This document shows positions 1-5,365 of a stretch of DNA of 5,365 bases, piece by piece. The notes beneath the pieces are model-generated. The model was not told where the DNA came from, did not search any database, and saw only the letters and a program-made list of their open reading frames with translations. The DNA is from Paracoccaceae bacterium (lineage in GTDB: Bacteria > Pseudomonadota > Alphaproteobacteria > Rhodobacterales > Rhodobacteraceae), in contig JALSGY010000068.1 of the NCBI GenBank assembly GCA_026982515.1, positions 1 to 5,365 on the forward strand, in the 5' to 3' direction. The translations under genes were made by a program, and so were the position numbers. Positions within the stretch are counted from its first letter, which is position 1. Every line of letters begins with the position of its first letter.

Positions 1-186
1 TCCGCCGGCTCGACGGTTAGGTTCGGAATCCATCAATCCCGCATTCACAGCAGGACAGGCGGATCTGCTCTCGGCAATGCGTTGCAAGGCCTTGAGACGG
101 CGCCGCTATTCCTGCGTCCTTGCGCCTGCTCAGGACGCGGATCTTCCTGACTGTGAGCGCGGGATTGATGGGGCCTGAGCCTGGGC
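1..186. other. Intergenic region downstream of the glnE unit; no supported gene
   Basis: I see no convincing coding region here. Plus-strand frames are open to stops at 20, 150 and 178, but their third codon positions lack the strong G/C preference of the real genes nearby, so a convergent gene tail is not supported. A five-codon tail ending in the stop at 18-20 is too short to judge. On the minus strand an ATG at 33-31 opens MDSEPNRRAGG and runs off the left edge. A GGGA lies 4 nt upstream of it, which is a weak ribosome site at best, so this is only a candidate start of the next gene in the glnE direction. The main content is the inverted repeat at 30-171, described separately, plus a 10-bp palindrome (caaggccttg) at 85-94. 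Confidence 0.6.
30..171. repeat. Long inverted repeat (about 21-bp arms) around a structured 100-nt centre
   Basis: Arm 30-50 is almost the exact reverse complement of arm 151-171. The outer 13 bp (30-42 with 159-171) pair perfectly. Two non-complementary positions follow (43/158 and 44/157), then 6 perfect pairs (45-50 with 151-156). In RNA one of the two odd positions becomes a G-U wobble, on either strand. Between the arms, 112-120 can pair with 132-140 (9 bp with one wobble, 11-nt loop), and 85-94 is a perfect palindrome. A direct repeat is also present: 51-66 and 131-144 share caggac and gcggatct, separated by a 2-bp insertion in the first copy. No target-site duplication and no T tract flank it. 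It could be a folded 3' untranslated region or small RNA, a small palindromic repeat element, or an operator. I cannot tell which. Confidence 0.6.
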
Positions 187-190
187 TCAG
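175..190. other. 7-bp hairpin at the end of the small-protein gene
   Basis: ctgagcc (175-181) and ggctcag (184-190) are perfect reverse complements with almost no spacer, so the real loop would take in the innermost pair. The structure contains the stop codon of the 96-residue gene (minus strand, 189-187). No run of T follows in the minus-strand direction, so it is not a classic intrinsic terminator. Together with the larger repeat just beyond it, it could still define the 3' end of the glnE transcript. Confidence 0.35.
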
Positions 191-477
191 CACCGGCGCG
201 CCTTTGCACCGCCGCGCCGGCCCTTGCGGGCCGCCCGGCCCAGGCCGTCGCGCAGGATCGCGGTCATCGGATGGTCCGGCGCGTCCTTGCCATGGGTCTT
301 CAGCAACAGCGCGACCGCCTCCTGCTGGCTCACGCCTGCCGGCAGTTTCAGCGCCCAGTCGAGGAAGATCGTCCGGCATTCCGCCGCCCCCACGCCCTCC
401 ATCCGGTAGGCTTCCCGGATCAGGCCCGTCCTGTCGATCTCTTCCAGTTTCACGATCTTCTCCGCGCGCCTCGCCAT
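187..477 (-). CDS. Conserved small protein of unknown function, downstream of glnE
   Basis: This 96-residue protein is soluble and unusually polarised. It begins MARRAEKIVKLEEIDR, has a mixed helical centre (residues about 10-80, with a single Cys at 34 and a Trp at 41), and ends in a strongly basic tail rich in Arg, Lys and Gly (residues 81-96). There is no signal peptide or membrane segment. I recall similar 90-100 residue proteins beside glnE in other Rhodobacterales but know no assigned function. The basic tail might bind nucleic acid or another acidic partner, which is inference. The ATG at 477 was chosen because the protein-like sequence starts there. A purine-rich AGGG lies directly against the ATG, so the ribosome site is poor. 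The gene starts 41 bp after the glnE stop on the same strand, which suggests co-transcription and perhaps translational coupling. Confidence 0.75.
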   Translation of the reverse strand: MARRAEKIVKLEEIDRTGLIREAYRMEGVGAAECRTIFLDWALKLPAGVSQQEAVALLLKTHGKDAPDHPMTAILRDGLGRAARKGRRGGAKARRC

Positions 478-512
478 CCCTGGCCCCGCCCGGCAATATC
501 CGCCCGCCCGGG

Positions 513-529
513 CGCCCGTCAACCGGGCG
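513..529. other. Hairpin across the glnE stop codon
   Basis: cgcccg (513-518) and cgggcg (524-529) form a 6-bp GC stem with a 5-nt loop (519-523). The loop holds the glnE stop codon (521-519, minus strand). No T tract follows, so I read it as a possible intercistronic hairpin between glnE and the small gene rather than a terminator. In DNA this GC-rich, a 6-bp stem can also arise by chance. Confidence 0.25.
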
Positions 530-3320
530 AAACCTGCCCCGGCAGCCGGGCAAGCGCCGCCTCGATCACCCCGGCGGCGCGGCCCGCGCGCGCCTGCAGC
601 TCCTCGCCCAGCGCCTGCACCGAGGGCGCGCCGGTCTCGCGCAGCAGGAAATCCTGCCCCCCCTGCCCCACCACCTTCAGGTCCAGCACTCCGCCGGTGA
701 GCAGCCGCGCCGCCGCCTGCAGGCGCCACATCAGCCCACAGGAGGCCTCCAGCGCGGCCACATCGCCGGCGCTCAGCCAGCCGATGCGCTGCCCCGCCGC
801 CAGCTGGCCCGGCACCTGGCGCGCCGGATCTCCGGCCAGAAGGGCCGCCGTCTGGGCCAGAAGCTCCACGTCCTGCAGCCGCCCCGGGCCCAGCTTGGCT
901 TCCCAGGTGCCCTGCATCGGCTTGGCCTCGGCGATGCGGGCGCGCATCTCGGCCACGTCGGCCAGCACCTCGGCCGCACCGCGCGGCTGGCTGGCCAGAA
1001 GCGCACGGCGGAACGCCTCCACCGCCTCGCCCAGCGCCATCTCGCCGGCCACCGGCCGGGCCCGGGTGAGCGCCAGGTGCTCCCATGTCCAGGCCTCCTC
1101 GCGCTGATAGCTGCGGAAGGCGTCGAAGGATGTCGCCACAGGCCCCTGCCGCCCCGAGGGGCGCAGGCGCATGTCCACCTGATAGAGCCGCCCCTCGGGC
1201 ATCGGCGCGGTGAGTGCGGTGACCAGCGCCTGGGTGAGACGGGCGTAATAGAGGCGCGCAGCCAGCGGGCGGCGCCCTTCGGAAGAGTCCACGCCGGCCG
1301 GATCGTAGATCATGATCAGGTCGAGGTCGGAGGCCGCGGTCAGCCGCTGGGCCCCCAGCGAGCCCATGCCCAGCACCACCGCCCCGCGCCCCGGCGGCGC
1401 CCCGTGGCGGGCGGCGAACTCGGCCACCACCGCCGGCCACAGGCCGCGCAGAACCGCGCCGGCCAGGGCGGCATACTGGGCACCGGCCTCGTCGGCATCG
1501 ATCAGCCCGCGCAGGTGGTGCACCCCGATGCGGAAATGCCACTCCTTCTGCCAGCGCCGGGCGGCGTTGAGGCTCTCCTCGTAGTCTTCCTCGCCGGCCA
1601 GCCGCTGCGAGAGATCGTCCGCCAGCCAGTCCTCGCCCGGCCAGGGGGCGAAGAAATCGCCACCGATCACCGCATCGAACACCCGGGCATTCTGCCCCAG
1701 ATACAGCGCCAGCCCCGGAGCGGTGGCGCAGATGTCAACGATCAGGTCGATGAGCTGCGGGTTGGCCTCGAAGAGCGAAAACAGCTGCACCCCGGCCGGC
1801 AGCCCGGCGAGGAAGCGGTCGAACTGGGCCAGGGCCTGCTCGGGGCGGGCGGCCTTTTCCATCCGCCGCAGCAGCTCGGGGCGCAGGCGCTCGAAGATCT
1901 CCACCGCACGGGCCGAGCGCATCGCCGGGTAGCTGCGCCAGCGCGCGATGGTCTCGGCGGCGGTTCGCTCCAGCTCGGTGGGTTCGGGAGATGCGGGCCG
2001 GGGGGCGAAGAACCCTTCGGTCAGTTCGGCCACCCGGGCGAGGCGGCGGGCGATGCCGGCGCGCATCCTCGATGTCTCGCGCCCCGAAAGCGCGGCAAGG
2101 CGGGCGAAGCCGTCCGCGGTTTTCGGCAGGACGTGGGTCTGGGCATCGTGGATCATCTGCAACCGGTGCTCGACCTCGCGATGCGCGCGGTAGTCGTCGA
2201 TCAGCTGGCGGGCCACGTCCTGCGGCACCCAGCCCCGTTCGGCCAGCCGCTGCAGCCCCTCGACCGTGCCGCGCACCCGCAACGCGGGATCGCGCCCGCC
2301 GGCGATGATCTGCCGGGTCTGGGTGAAGAACTCGATCTCGCGGATGCCGCCCGCGCCCAGCTTCATGTCGTGGCCCTCCAGCCGGATCGGCCCGTGCAGG
2401 CGCTTGTGCTCGCGGATGCGCAGGCGCATGTCATGGGCATCCTGGATGGCGGCGAAATCGAGATGGCGGCGCCAGATGAAGGGGGCAAGGCGCTGCAGGT
2501 AGCGTTCACCGGCCGCGATGTCGCCGGCACAGGGGCGGGCCTTGATATGGGCCGCGCGTTCCCAGGTGCGGCCGACGCTTTCATAGTAGCGCTCGGCGGC
2601 CTCCATCGACAGGCAGACCGGCGTCACCGAGGGATCGGGACGCAGGCGCAGATCGGTGCGGAAGACATAGCCCTCGGCCGTCATGTCCGAGAGCATGGCG
2701 CTCATGCGCCGCGTCACGCGGATGAAGGCGGCGCGGGCCTCGGGGAAATCCTCCGGCGCGAAGCGCGTTTCGTCGAACAGGCAGATCAGATCGATGTCGG
2801 AGGAATAGTTCAGCTCATGCGCCCCCATCTTGCCCATCGCCAGCACCACCATGCCGGCGGCATCCGCCTTGTCGGCCTCGCCCGCCCCGGGCAGCCTGCC
2901 GCGGTCGATCTCGGCCCCCACCAGGGCGAGAACCGCCCGCTGCACCGCCAGATCGGCGAAATCGGTCAGCGCGCGGGTGACCGCCTCAAGCGGCCACACC
3001 CCGGCCAGATCGCACAGCGCCACCAGCAGCGCCAGCCGCCGCTTGATCGCGCGCAGGCCTGCCGCAAGCGCCCCCGGCGCAAGGGCGCGGGCCTCGTCGA
3101 GCAGCCGCGCCAGTGCCTCTTCGGGGGCGCCCGCCAGCGCTTCACGCAGCCAGGCGGCCTCGCGCTGGATCAGCCCGCAAAGATAGGGGCTGGAGCCGCC
3201 CGCCCCGGCCAGCACCTCGCGCAGCCGGGGAGAGGCATCTGCAAACAGCGCCGCGATCTCGCGGCCGCGGTCGGGCTCGAAGGGGCGCGGGGCGCGGCTG
3301 ATCCGGTCTGTGAAACTCAT
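519..3320 (-). CDS. glnE: Bifunctional glutamine synthetase adenylyltransferase / adenylyl-removing enzyme
   Basis: GlnE attaches AMP to, and removes it from, the conserved tyrosine of glutamine synthetase (GlnA). It thereby switches ammonium assimilation down or up in the cytoplasm under control of PII (GlnB) and glutamine. The protein has 933 residues, close to the 946 of the E. coli enzyme, with the expected two-fold architecture. The N-terminal removase half has the nucleotidyltransferase signature MGKMGAHELNYSSDIDLI at about 162-179 (Asp175, Asp177), RTDLRLRPD at 221-229, and KLGAGGIREIEF at 320-331. The C-terminal transferase half repeats it: GMGSLG at 651-656, SDLDLI at 664-669 (Asp665, Asp667), VDMRLRP at 715-721, and KLGPGRLQDVE at 809-819. 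All metal-binding acidic positions appear intact. The ATG at 3320 gives the natural N-terminus (MSFTDRI). The frame stays open upstream to 4976, but there it only shadows the plus-strand genes. No clear Shine-Dalgarno precedes the start. The gene is divergent from the RDD gene and probably leads a two-gene unit with the 96-residue protein. Confidence 0.97.
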   Translation of the reverse strand: MSFTDRISRAPRPFEPDRGREIAALFADASPRLREVLAGAGGSSPYLCGLIQREAAWLREALAGAPEEALARLLDEARALAPGALAAGLRAIKRRLALLVALCDLAGVWPLEAVTRALTDFADLAVQRAVLALVGAEIDRGRLPGAGEADKADAAGMVVLAMGKMGAHELNYSSDIDLICLFDETRFAPEDFPEARAAFIRVTRRMSAMLSDMTAEGYVFRTDLRLRPDPSVTPVCLSMEAAERYYESVGRTWERAAHIKARPCAGDIAAGERYLQRLAPFIWRRHLDFAAIQDAHDMRLRIREHKRLHGPIRLEGHDMKLGAGGIREIEFFTQTRQIIAGGRDPALRVRGTVEGLQRLAERGWVPQDVARQLIDDYRAHREVEHRLQMIHDAQTHVLPKTADGFARLAALSGRETSRMRAGIARRLARVAELTEGFFAPRPASPEPTELERTAAETIARWRSYPAMRSARAVEIFERLRPELLRRMEKAARPEQALAQFDRFLAGLPAGVQLFSLFEANPQLIDLIVDICATAPGLALYLGQNARVFDAVIGGDFFAPWPGEDWLADDLSQRLAGEEDYEESLNAARRWQKEWHFRIGVHHLRGLIDADEAGAQYAALAGAVLRGLWPAVVAEFAARHGAPPGRGAVVLGMGSLGAQRLTAASDLDLIMIYDPAGVDSSEGRRPLAARLYYARLTQALVTALTAPMPEGRLYQVDMRLRPSGRQGPVATSFDAFRSYQREEAWTWEHLALTRARPVAGEMALGEAVEAFRRALLASQPRGAAEVLADVAEMRARIAEAKPMQGTWEAKLGPGRLQDVELLAQTAALLAGDPARQVPGQLAAGQRIGWLSAGDVAALEASCGLMWRLQAAARLLTGGVLDLKVVGQGGQDFLLRETGAPSVQALGEELQARAGRAAGVIEAALARLPGQVSPG

Positions 3321-3336
3321 GGCCCGAGAGTGGGCC
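3321..3336 (-). other. Hairpin abutting the glnE start codon
   Basis: ggccc (3321-3325) and gggcc (3332-3336) are reverse complements with a 6-nt loop. In the glnE mRNA this GC-only 5-bp stem would end on the base just before the AUG (3320-3318) and occupy the place where a Shine-Dalgarno sequence should sit. No alternative purine-rich site is evident nearby. It could reduce initiation or take part in regulation. A short stem is also easily found by chance at this GC content. Confidence 0.35.
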
Positions 3337-3467
3337 GCCTGAACGGGGGGGTCAACCGGGCATGGATTTCGGCCTCGGCAACGGTTGAAACCGCAGTCCG
3401 AAGACCCGAGATCGCACTCATGGAAGGCCGTCCCACCAGGAGCGGCGAAACGACAACGGGCCAAGCC
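3321..3467. promoter_or_regulatory. Divergent intergenic region between glnE and the RDD gene
   Basis: These 147 bp must contain the start signals for glnE (leftward) and probably for the RDD gene (rightward). Rightward, TTGAAA at 3385-3390 resembles a -35 box, but the matching -10 position (about 3408-3413, gagatc) is poor. I found no good leftward sigma-70 pair and no sigma-54 -24/-12 site. TCAACCG at 3352-3358 and CGGTTGA at 3382-3388 form a 7-bp inverted repeat with a 23-nt gap. The second arm continues into a 12-bp near-palindrome (CGGTTGAAACCG, 3382-3393). Either could be a repressor or activator site, unproven. Confidence 0.35.
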
Positions 3468-3911
3468 ATGCACCATACCCGCCTGCCGGACCCGGATCTG
3501 CACCCCGAGTTCTACGCCGATGTCCCCCTCAAGCGGCTGCTGGCCTTCGTGGTCGACAGCATCCTGATCGCGATCCTCACCGTGCTGGCGCTTCCCTTCA
3601 CCGCCTTCACGGGCCTGTTCTTCCTGCCGGTGATGTTCTTTCTCGTGGGGCTGGTCTACCGCACCGCAAGCCTGGCCAATTTCTCGGCCACACCCGGCAT
3701 GTGGCTGTTTTCGATCGAGTTTCGCAACCATCGCGGCGAGCGGCTGAACCTGCCGCAGGCCTTCCTGCACACGCTTCTGTTCAGCCTGTGGATGTCGATG
3801 ATGCTGCCGCAGGCGATCTCGGTGATCCTGATGCTGACCACCGCGCGCGGCCAGGGGTTGAGCGACCTTCTGCTGGGCACTGCGGCCATCAACCGGGCGG
3901 CGGGGCGCTGA
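3468..3911 (+). CDS. RDD-family integral membrane protein
   Basis: This 147-residue protein is predicted to sit in the inner membrane with three hydrophobic segments at about 24-43, 49-66 and 100-123. The hallmark residues of the RDD family are visible: Arg23 at the entrance of the first helix with Asp30 inside it (LKRLLAFVVDSI), and Asp133 in the C-terminal motif GQGLSDLLLGT. The cytoplasmic start LPDPDLHPEFYADVPLKR matches what I recall from Rhodobacterales homologues. The family has no general biochemical function; some members have been linked to ion transport or stress, so no role is assigned. I prefer the ATG at 3468 because family similarity begins just after it. An in-frame ATG at 3420 would add 16 polar residues (MEGRPTRSGETTTGQA) and is the main alternative. 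Neither has a strong Shine-Dalgarno; AGGAG at 3438-3442 is too far from 3468. bpt follows 81 bp downstream on the same strand. Confidence 0.88.
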   Translation: MHHTRLPDPDLHPEFYADVPLKRLLAFVVDSILIAILTVLALPFTAFTGLFFLPVMFFLVGLVYRTASLANFSATPGMWLFSIEFRNHRGERLNLPQAFLHTLLFSLWMSMMLPQAISVILMLTTARGQGLSDLLLGTAAINRAAGR

Positions 3912-3936
3912 AGCGGGCCGGAGCGCACCGGGGGGC

Positions 3937-3965
3937 TTGGCGGATGGGCGTGGCATTGCTAACCT
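3937..3965 (+). promoter_or_regulatory. Possible weak promoter upstream of bpt
   Basis: TTGGCG (3937-3942) and TAACCT (3960-3965) are 17 bp apart and face bpt, with the latter 27 bp before the start codon. The -10 hexamer matches the consensus at only three of six positions. bpt may instead be read through from the RDD gene. Confidence 0.2.
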
Positions 3966-3983
3966 GCTGATATCAACCGAACC

Positions 3984-3988
3984 GGAAG
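3984..3988 (+). promoter_or_regulatory. Ribosome binding site of bpt
   Basis: GGAAG lies 4 nt before the ATG at 3993. The spacing is slightly short but usable. Together with the conserved [15 protein letters not shown]-terminus it fixes the start of bpt. Confidence 0.5.
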
Positions 3989-3992
3989 TGTC

Positions 3993-4826
3993 ATGCGCCA
4001 CACGCTGCCTCTTGCGCCGCAATTCTATGTGACGGCCCCGCAGCCCTGCCCCTATCTGGAGGGGCGGATGGAGCGCAAGCTGTTCACCGCCCTGCAGGGC
4101 GAGCACGCCACGCGATTGAACGATGCGCTTTCCAAGCAGGGCTTCCGCCGTTCGCAGAACGTGCTTTACCGGCCGAGCTGCTCGGAATGCTCGGCCTGTC
4201 TGTCGGCGCGCATCCGGGTGGCGGATTTCACCCCGTCTCGCAGCCAGCGCCGGTGCGCGCGGCGCAATGCCGGCCTGCAGCGCCGGGCGGTCTCGCCATG
4301 GGCCTCGGAAGAGCAGTACGAACTGTTCCGCGCCTATCTCGACAGCCGCCACGCCGACGGCGGAATGGCCGACATGGACATCTTCGAGTTTGCCGCGATG
4401 ATCGAGGAAACCCCGATCCGCTCGCGGGTCATCGAATATACCAGGCCTGCCCCCGACGGCGGCAGGGGGGAGCTGGTTGCCGTCTGCCTGACGGATGTCC
4501 TCGATGACGGCCTGTCGATGGTCTATTCCTTCTACGATCCGCAACGGCGCCGCGACAGCCTGGGCACCTATATCATCCTCGACCACGTACGCATCGCAAG
4601 AGAGGCGGGGCTGCCCTATGTCTACCTCGGCTACTGGGTGCCGGGCAGCCCGAAAATGGGCTACAAGGCCGGTTTCTCGGCCCTGGAGATCTACCACAGG
4701 GGCGAGTGGCGCGACATCGGCGATCCGGCCGCCTATTCGGCCGAGACGCACCCGCTGTCCACCGCACCGATCGCCGAACAGGTCGCCCGCATCTCCCTGC
4801 CCGACACCCGCCCCACCGAAGGGTGA
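3993..4826 (+). CDS. bpt: Aspartate/glutamate leucyltransferase (leucyl-tRNA:protein transferase)
   Basis: Bpt transfers leucine from Leu-tRNA to proteins with N-terminal Asp or Glu, creating an N-degron read by ClpS and degraded by ClpAP in the cytoplasm. Older annotations call it arginyl-tRNA-protein transferase (ate). The 277-residue product has the usual family length. The N-terminal ATE domain shows [14 protein letters not shown] at 18-31 (Cys19) and the cysteine cluster [11 protein letters not shown] at 59-69 (Cys63, Cys66, Cys69). The C-terminal GNAT-like domain shows [20 protein letters not shown] at about 161-180, LGTYIILDH at 190-198, and the signature [22 protein letters not shown] at 211-232. 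All are intact. The alternative, a true arginyltransferase, is less likely in bacteria with this domain pattern. The gene is 81 bp downstream of the RDD gene on the same strand and is followed by a GC-rich hairpin. Confidence 0.96.
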   Translation: MRHTLPLAPQFYVTAPQPCPYLEGRMERKLFTALQGEHATRLNDALSKQGFRRSQNVLYRPSCSECSACLSARIRVADFTPSRSQRRCARRNAGLQRRAVSPWASEEQYELFRAYLDSRHADGGMADMDIFEFAAMIEETPIRSRVIEYTRPAPDGGRGELVAVCLTDVLDDGLSMVYSFYDPQRRRDSLGTYIILDHVRIAREAGLPYVYLGYWVPGSPKMGYKAGFSALEIYHRGEWRDIGDPAAYSAETHPLSTAPIAEQVARISLPDTRPTEG

Positions 4827-4833
4827 GGGCCCC

Positions 4834-4851
4834 GGGGCCGGCTGCGGCCCC
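4834..4851 (+). terminator. GC hairpin downstream of bpt, possible terminator
   Basis: GGGGCCG (4834-4840) pairs perfectly with CGGCCCC (4845-4851) across a 4-nt loop, starting 8 bp after the bpt stop. There is no downstream T tract, so intrinsic termination would be weak. It marks the likely end of the RDD-bpt unit before the leader of the TRAP gene. Confidence 0.4.
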
Positions 4852-4890
4852 ATGACGGGCGCAGATTTCCGCGAATCGGGCAAATGACAG

Positions 4891-4919
4891 TTGCAATCCG
4901 GAAAATGCATGAGCAAGAT
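4891..4919 (+). promoter_or_regulatory. Possible promoter of the TRAP binding-protein gene
   Basis: TTGCAA (4891-4896) and CAAGAT (4914-4919) are 17 bp apart, matching the sigma-70 consensus at four and three of six positions. If used, transcription would begin near 4926 and leave a leader of about 85 nt. The match is weak. It is offered because the AT-richer stretch 4880-4920 is the likeliest promoter zone in this gap. Confidence 0.25.
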
Positions 4920-4955
4920 GCCGCCAGCGAGGGGGGAGCCGCCTGGCACAGGACG

Positions 4956-4989
4956 CTCATGTGCTGCCTTCTCCAATAACGAACATGAG
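4956..4989. promoter_or_regulatory. Inverted repeat in the TRAP gene leader, possible operator
   Basis: CTCATGT (4956-4962) and ACATGAG (4983-4989) are perfect reverse complements 20 nt apart, just before the ribosome binding site. A third copy of the core, CATGAG, lies at 4908-4913, inside the predicted promoter spacer. The arrangement could bind a regulator on DNA or form an RNA hairpin near the ribosome site. The target regulator is unknown. Confidence 0.3.
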
Positions 4990-4995
4990 AAACAT

Positions 4996-5000
4996 GGAGG
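4996..5000 (+). promoter_or_regulatory. Ribosome binding site of the TRAP gene
   Basis: GGAGG is the strongest Shine-Dalgarno match in the window, 12 nt before the ATG at 5013, which is longer than usual. An in-frame stop at 4986-4988 and the lack of any other in-frame ATG after it make 5013 the start. Confidence 0.7.
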
Positions 5001-5012
5001 ACTCTCAGATCA

Positions 5013-5365
5013 ATGGAACGTCGTAAGTTTCTGAAAGGCGCAGCAATCGCCGGTACCGGTGTCGCCCTGGCCGCCCCCGCAGTCGCCCAGGGCGTCAAGG
5101 AGATGAACATCGTCTCGACCTGGCCGCGCGACTTCCCCGGCCTCGGCACCTCGGCCCAGCGCCTGGCCAAGAACATCGAGATCCTGTCTCAGGGCTCGAT
5201 CAAGGTGAACTACTTTGCCGCCGGCGAGCGGGTGAAGGCGTTCGATTCCTTCGACGAAGTCGCCTCGGGCAACTCCCAGGCCTATATCGCGGCCGATTAC
5301 TACTGGGTCGGCAAGGATCCGGCATTCGCCTATTTCACCGCCGTGCCCTTCGGCATGACCGTGGA
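5013..5365 (+). CDS. TRAP transporter substrate-binding protein, DctP/TakP-like (5' part)
   Basis: Only the first 117 codons are in the window; the gene continues past the right edge. The product is the periplasmic solute receptor of a tripartite ATP-independent (TRAP) transporter, which passes an organic acid to membrane subunits driven by an ion gradient. The N-terminus MERRKFLKGAAIAG is a clear twin-arginine (Tat) signal: Arg3-Arg4 followed by Lys-Phe-Leu-Lys, a hydrophobic stretch, and an AVA-Q cleavage site after residue 25. The protein should therefore be exported folded. The mature start resembles the TakP branch of DctP proteins, which bind alpha-keto acids or similar carboxylates: STWPRDFPGLGTSAQRLA at about 34-51, YFAAGERVKAFDSFDEV at 67-83, and ADYYWVGKDPAFAYFTAVPFG at 94-114. 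The ligand cannot be decided without the C-terminal part. The dctQ and dctM genes are expected downstream, outside the window. Confidence 0.92.
   Translation, partial: MERRKFLKGAAIAGTGVALAAPAVAQGVKEMNIVSTWPRDFPGLGTSAQRLAKNIEILSQGSIKVNYFAAGERVKAFDSFDEVASGNSQAYIAADYYWVGKDPAFAYFTAVPFGMTV

Noticed and set aside
16..22. GTTAGGT as a possible integron attC core site
   Set aside because: It fits the GTTRRRY pattern, but its orientation is wrong for an attC spanning the inverted repeat, and no integrase or gene cassettes are present.
2..178. A plus-strand frame open from the left edge to a TGA at 176-178, as the tail of a convergent gene
   Set aside because: Its third codon positions are not G/C-biased like the real genes, I recognise no protein family, and it crosses the inverted repeat.
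478..1542. Upstream extension of the 96-residue gene's frame across the glnE 3' part
   Set aside because: This part is a shadow frame inside glnE with Gly/Ala/Arg-rich low-complexity translation. The protein-like segment starts at 477.
120..3911. A 1263-codon open frame on the plus strand, antisense to nearly all of glnE and ending as the RDD protein
   Set aside because: Stop codons are rare in this GC-rich DNA. The part opposite glnE encodes low-complexity Pro/Arg/Gly/Ala/His-rich sequence with no domain, while glnE on the other strand has all family motifs. Only 3468-3911 is real.
3937..3960. TGGC and TTGC elements before bpt as a sigma-54 promoter
   Set aside because: The GG and GC dinucleotides are 17 bp apart instead of the required 10, so the site does not fit.
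3321..4976. A 552-codon upstream extension of the glnE frame
   Set aside because: It lies antisense to the RDD gene and bpt, both of which have clear family signatures. The GlnE N-terminus is at the Met at 3320.
4733..5176. Minus-strand frame across the bpt end and TRAP start
   Set aside because: It has no recognisable domain, overlaps two well-supported genes, and crosses their intergenic leader. It is best read as a GC-driven shadow frame.
1..5365. Mobile elements, CRISPR arrays, tRNA or rRNA genes
   Set aside because: I saw no transposase or integrase motifs, no regularly spaced repeats, and no tRNA- or rRNA-like sequence in the gaps.

Overview
The window looks like chromosomal DNA from an alphaproteobacterium, most likely of the Rhodobacterales (Rhodobacter/Paracoccus-type). 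The reasons are the high GC content, the strong G/C preference at third codon positions, and protein sequences (GlnE, Bpt, an RDD protein, a TakP-like TRAP binding protein) that match my memory of that group. No database search was possible.

Layout from left to right. Positions 1-186 hold no gene I can support. They carry an unusual 20-21 bp inverted repeat around a structured 100-nt centre, and a weak candidate start of another minus-strand gene at position 33. On the minus strand, glnE (3320 down to 519) encodes the 933-residue bifunctional glutamine synthetase adenylyltransferase/removase. It is followed after 41 bp by a 96-residue small protein of unknown function (477 down to 187), probably in the same transcript. 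A 147-bp divergent intergenic region separates glnE from the plus-strand genes: a 147-residue RDD-family membrane protein (3468-3911) and bpt (3993-4826), the leucyl-tRNA:protein transferase of the bacterial N-degron pathway. After a GC hairpin and a 186-bp leader, a Tat-exported TRAP substrate-binding protein begins at 5013 and runs off the right edge.

The genes do not form one pathway. GlnE sets glutamine synthetase activity by reversible adenylylation, Bpt marks proteins with acidic N-termini for ClpS/ClpAP degradation, and the TRAP binding protein scavenges an organic acid from the periplasm. The RDD protein has no assigned role. This is mostly ordinary core-genome sequence. I found no new multi-gene system. 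The parts most worth a second look are non-coding: the inverted repeat at 30-171, the glnE start with no evident Shine-Dalgarno site and a hairpin against the AUG, and the repeat-containing leader of the TRAP gene.
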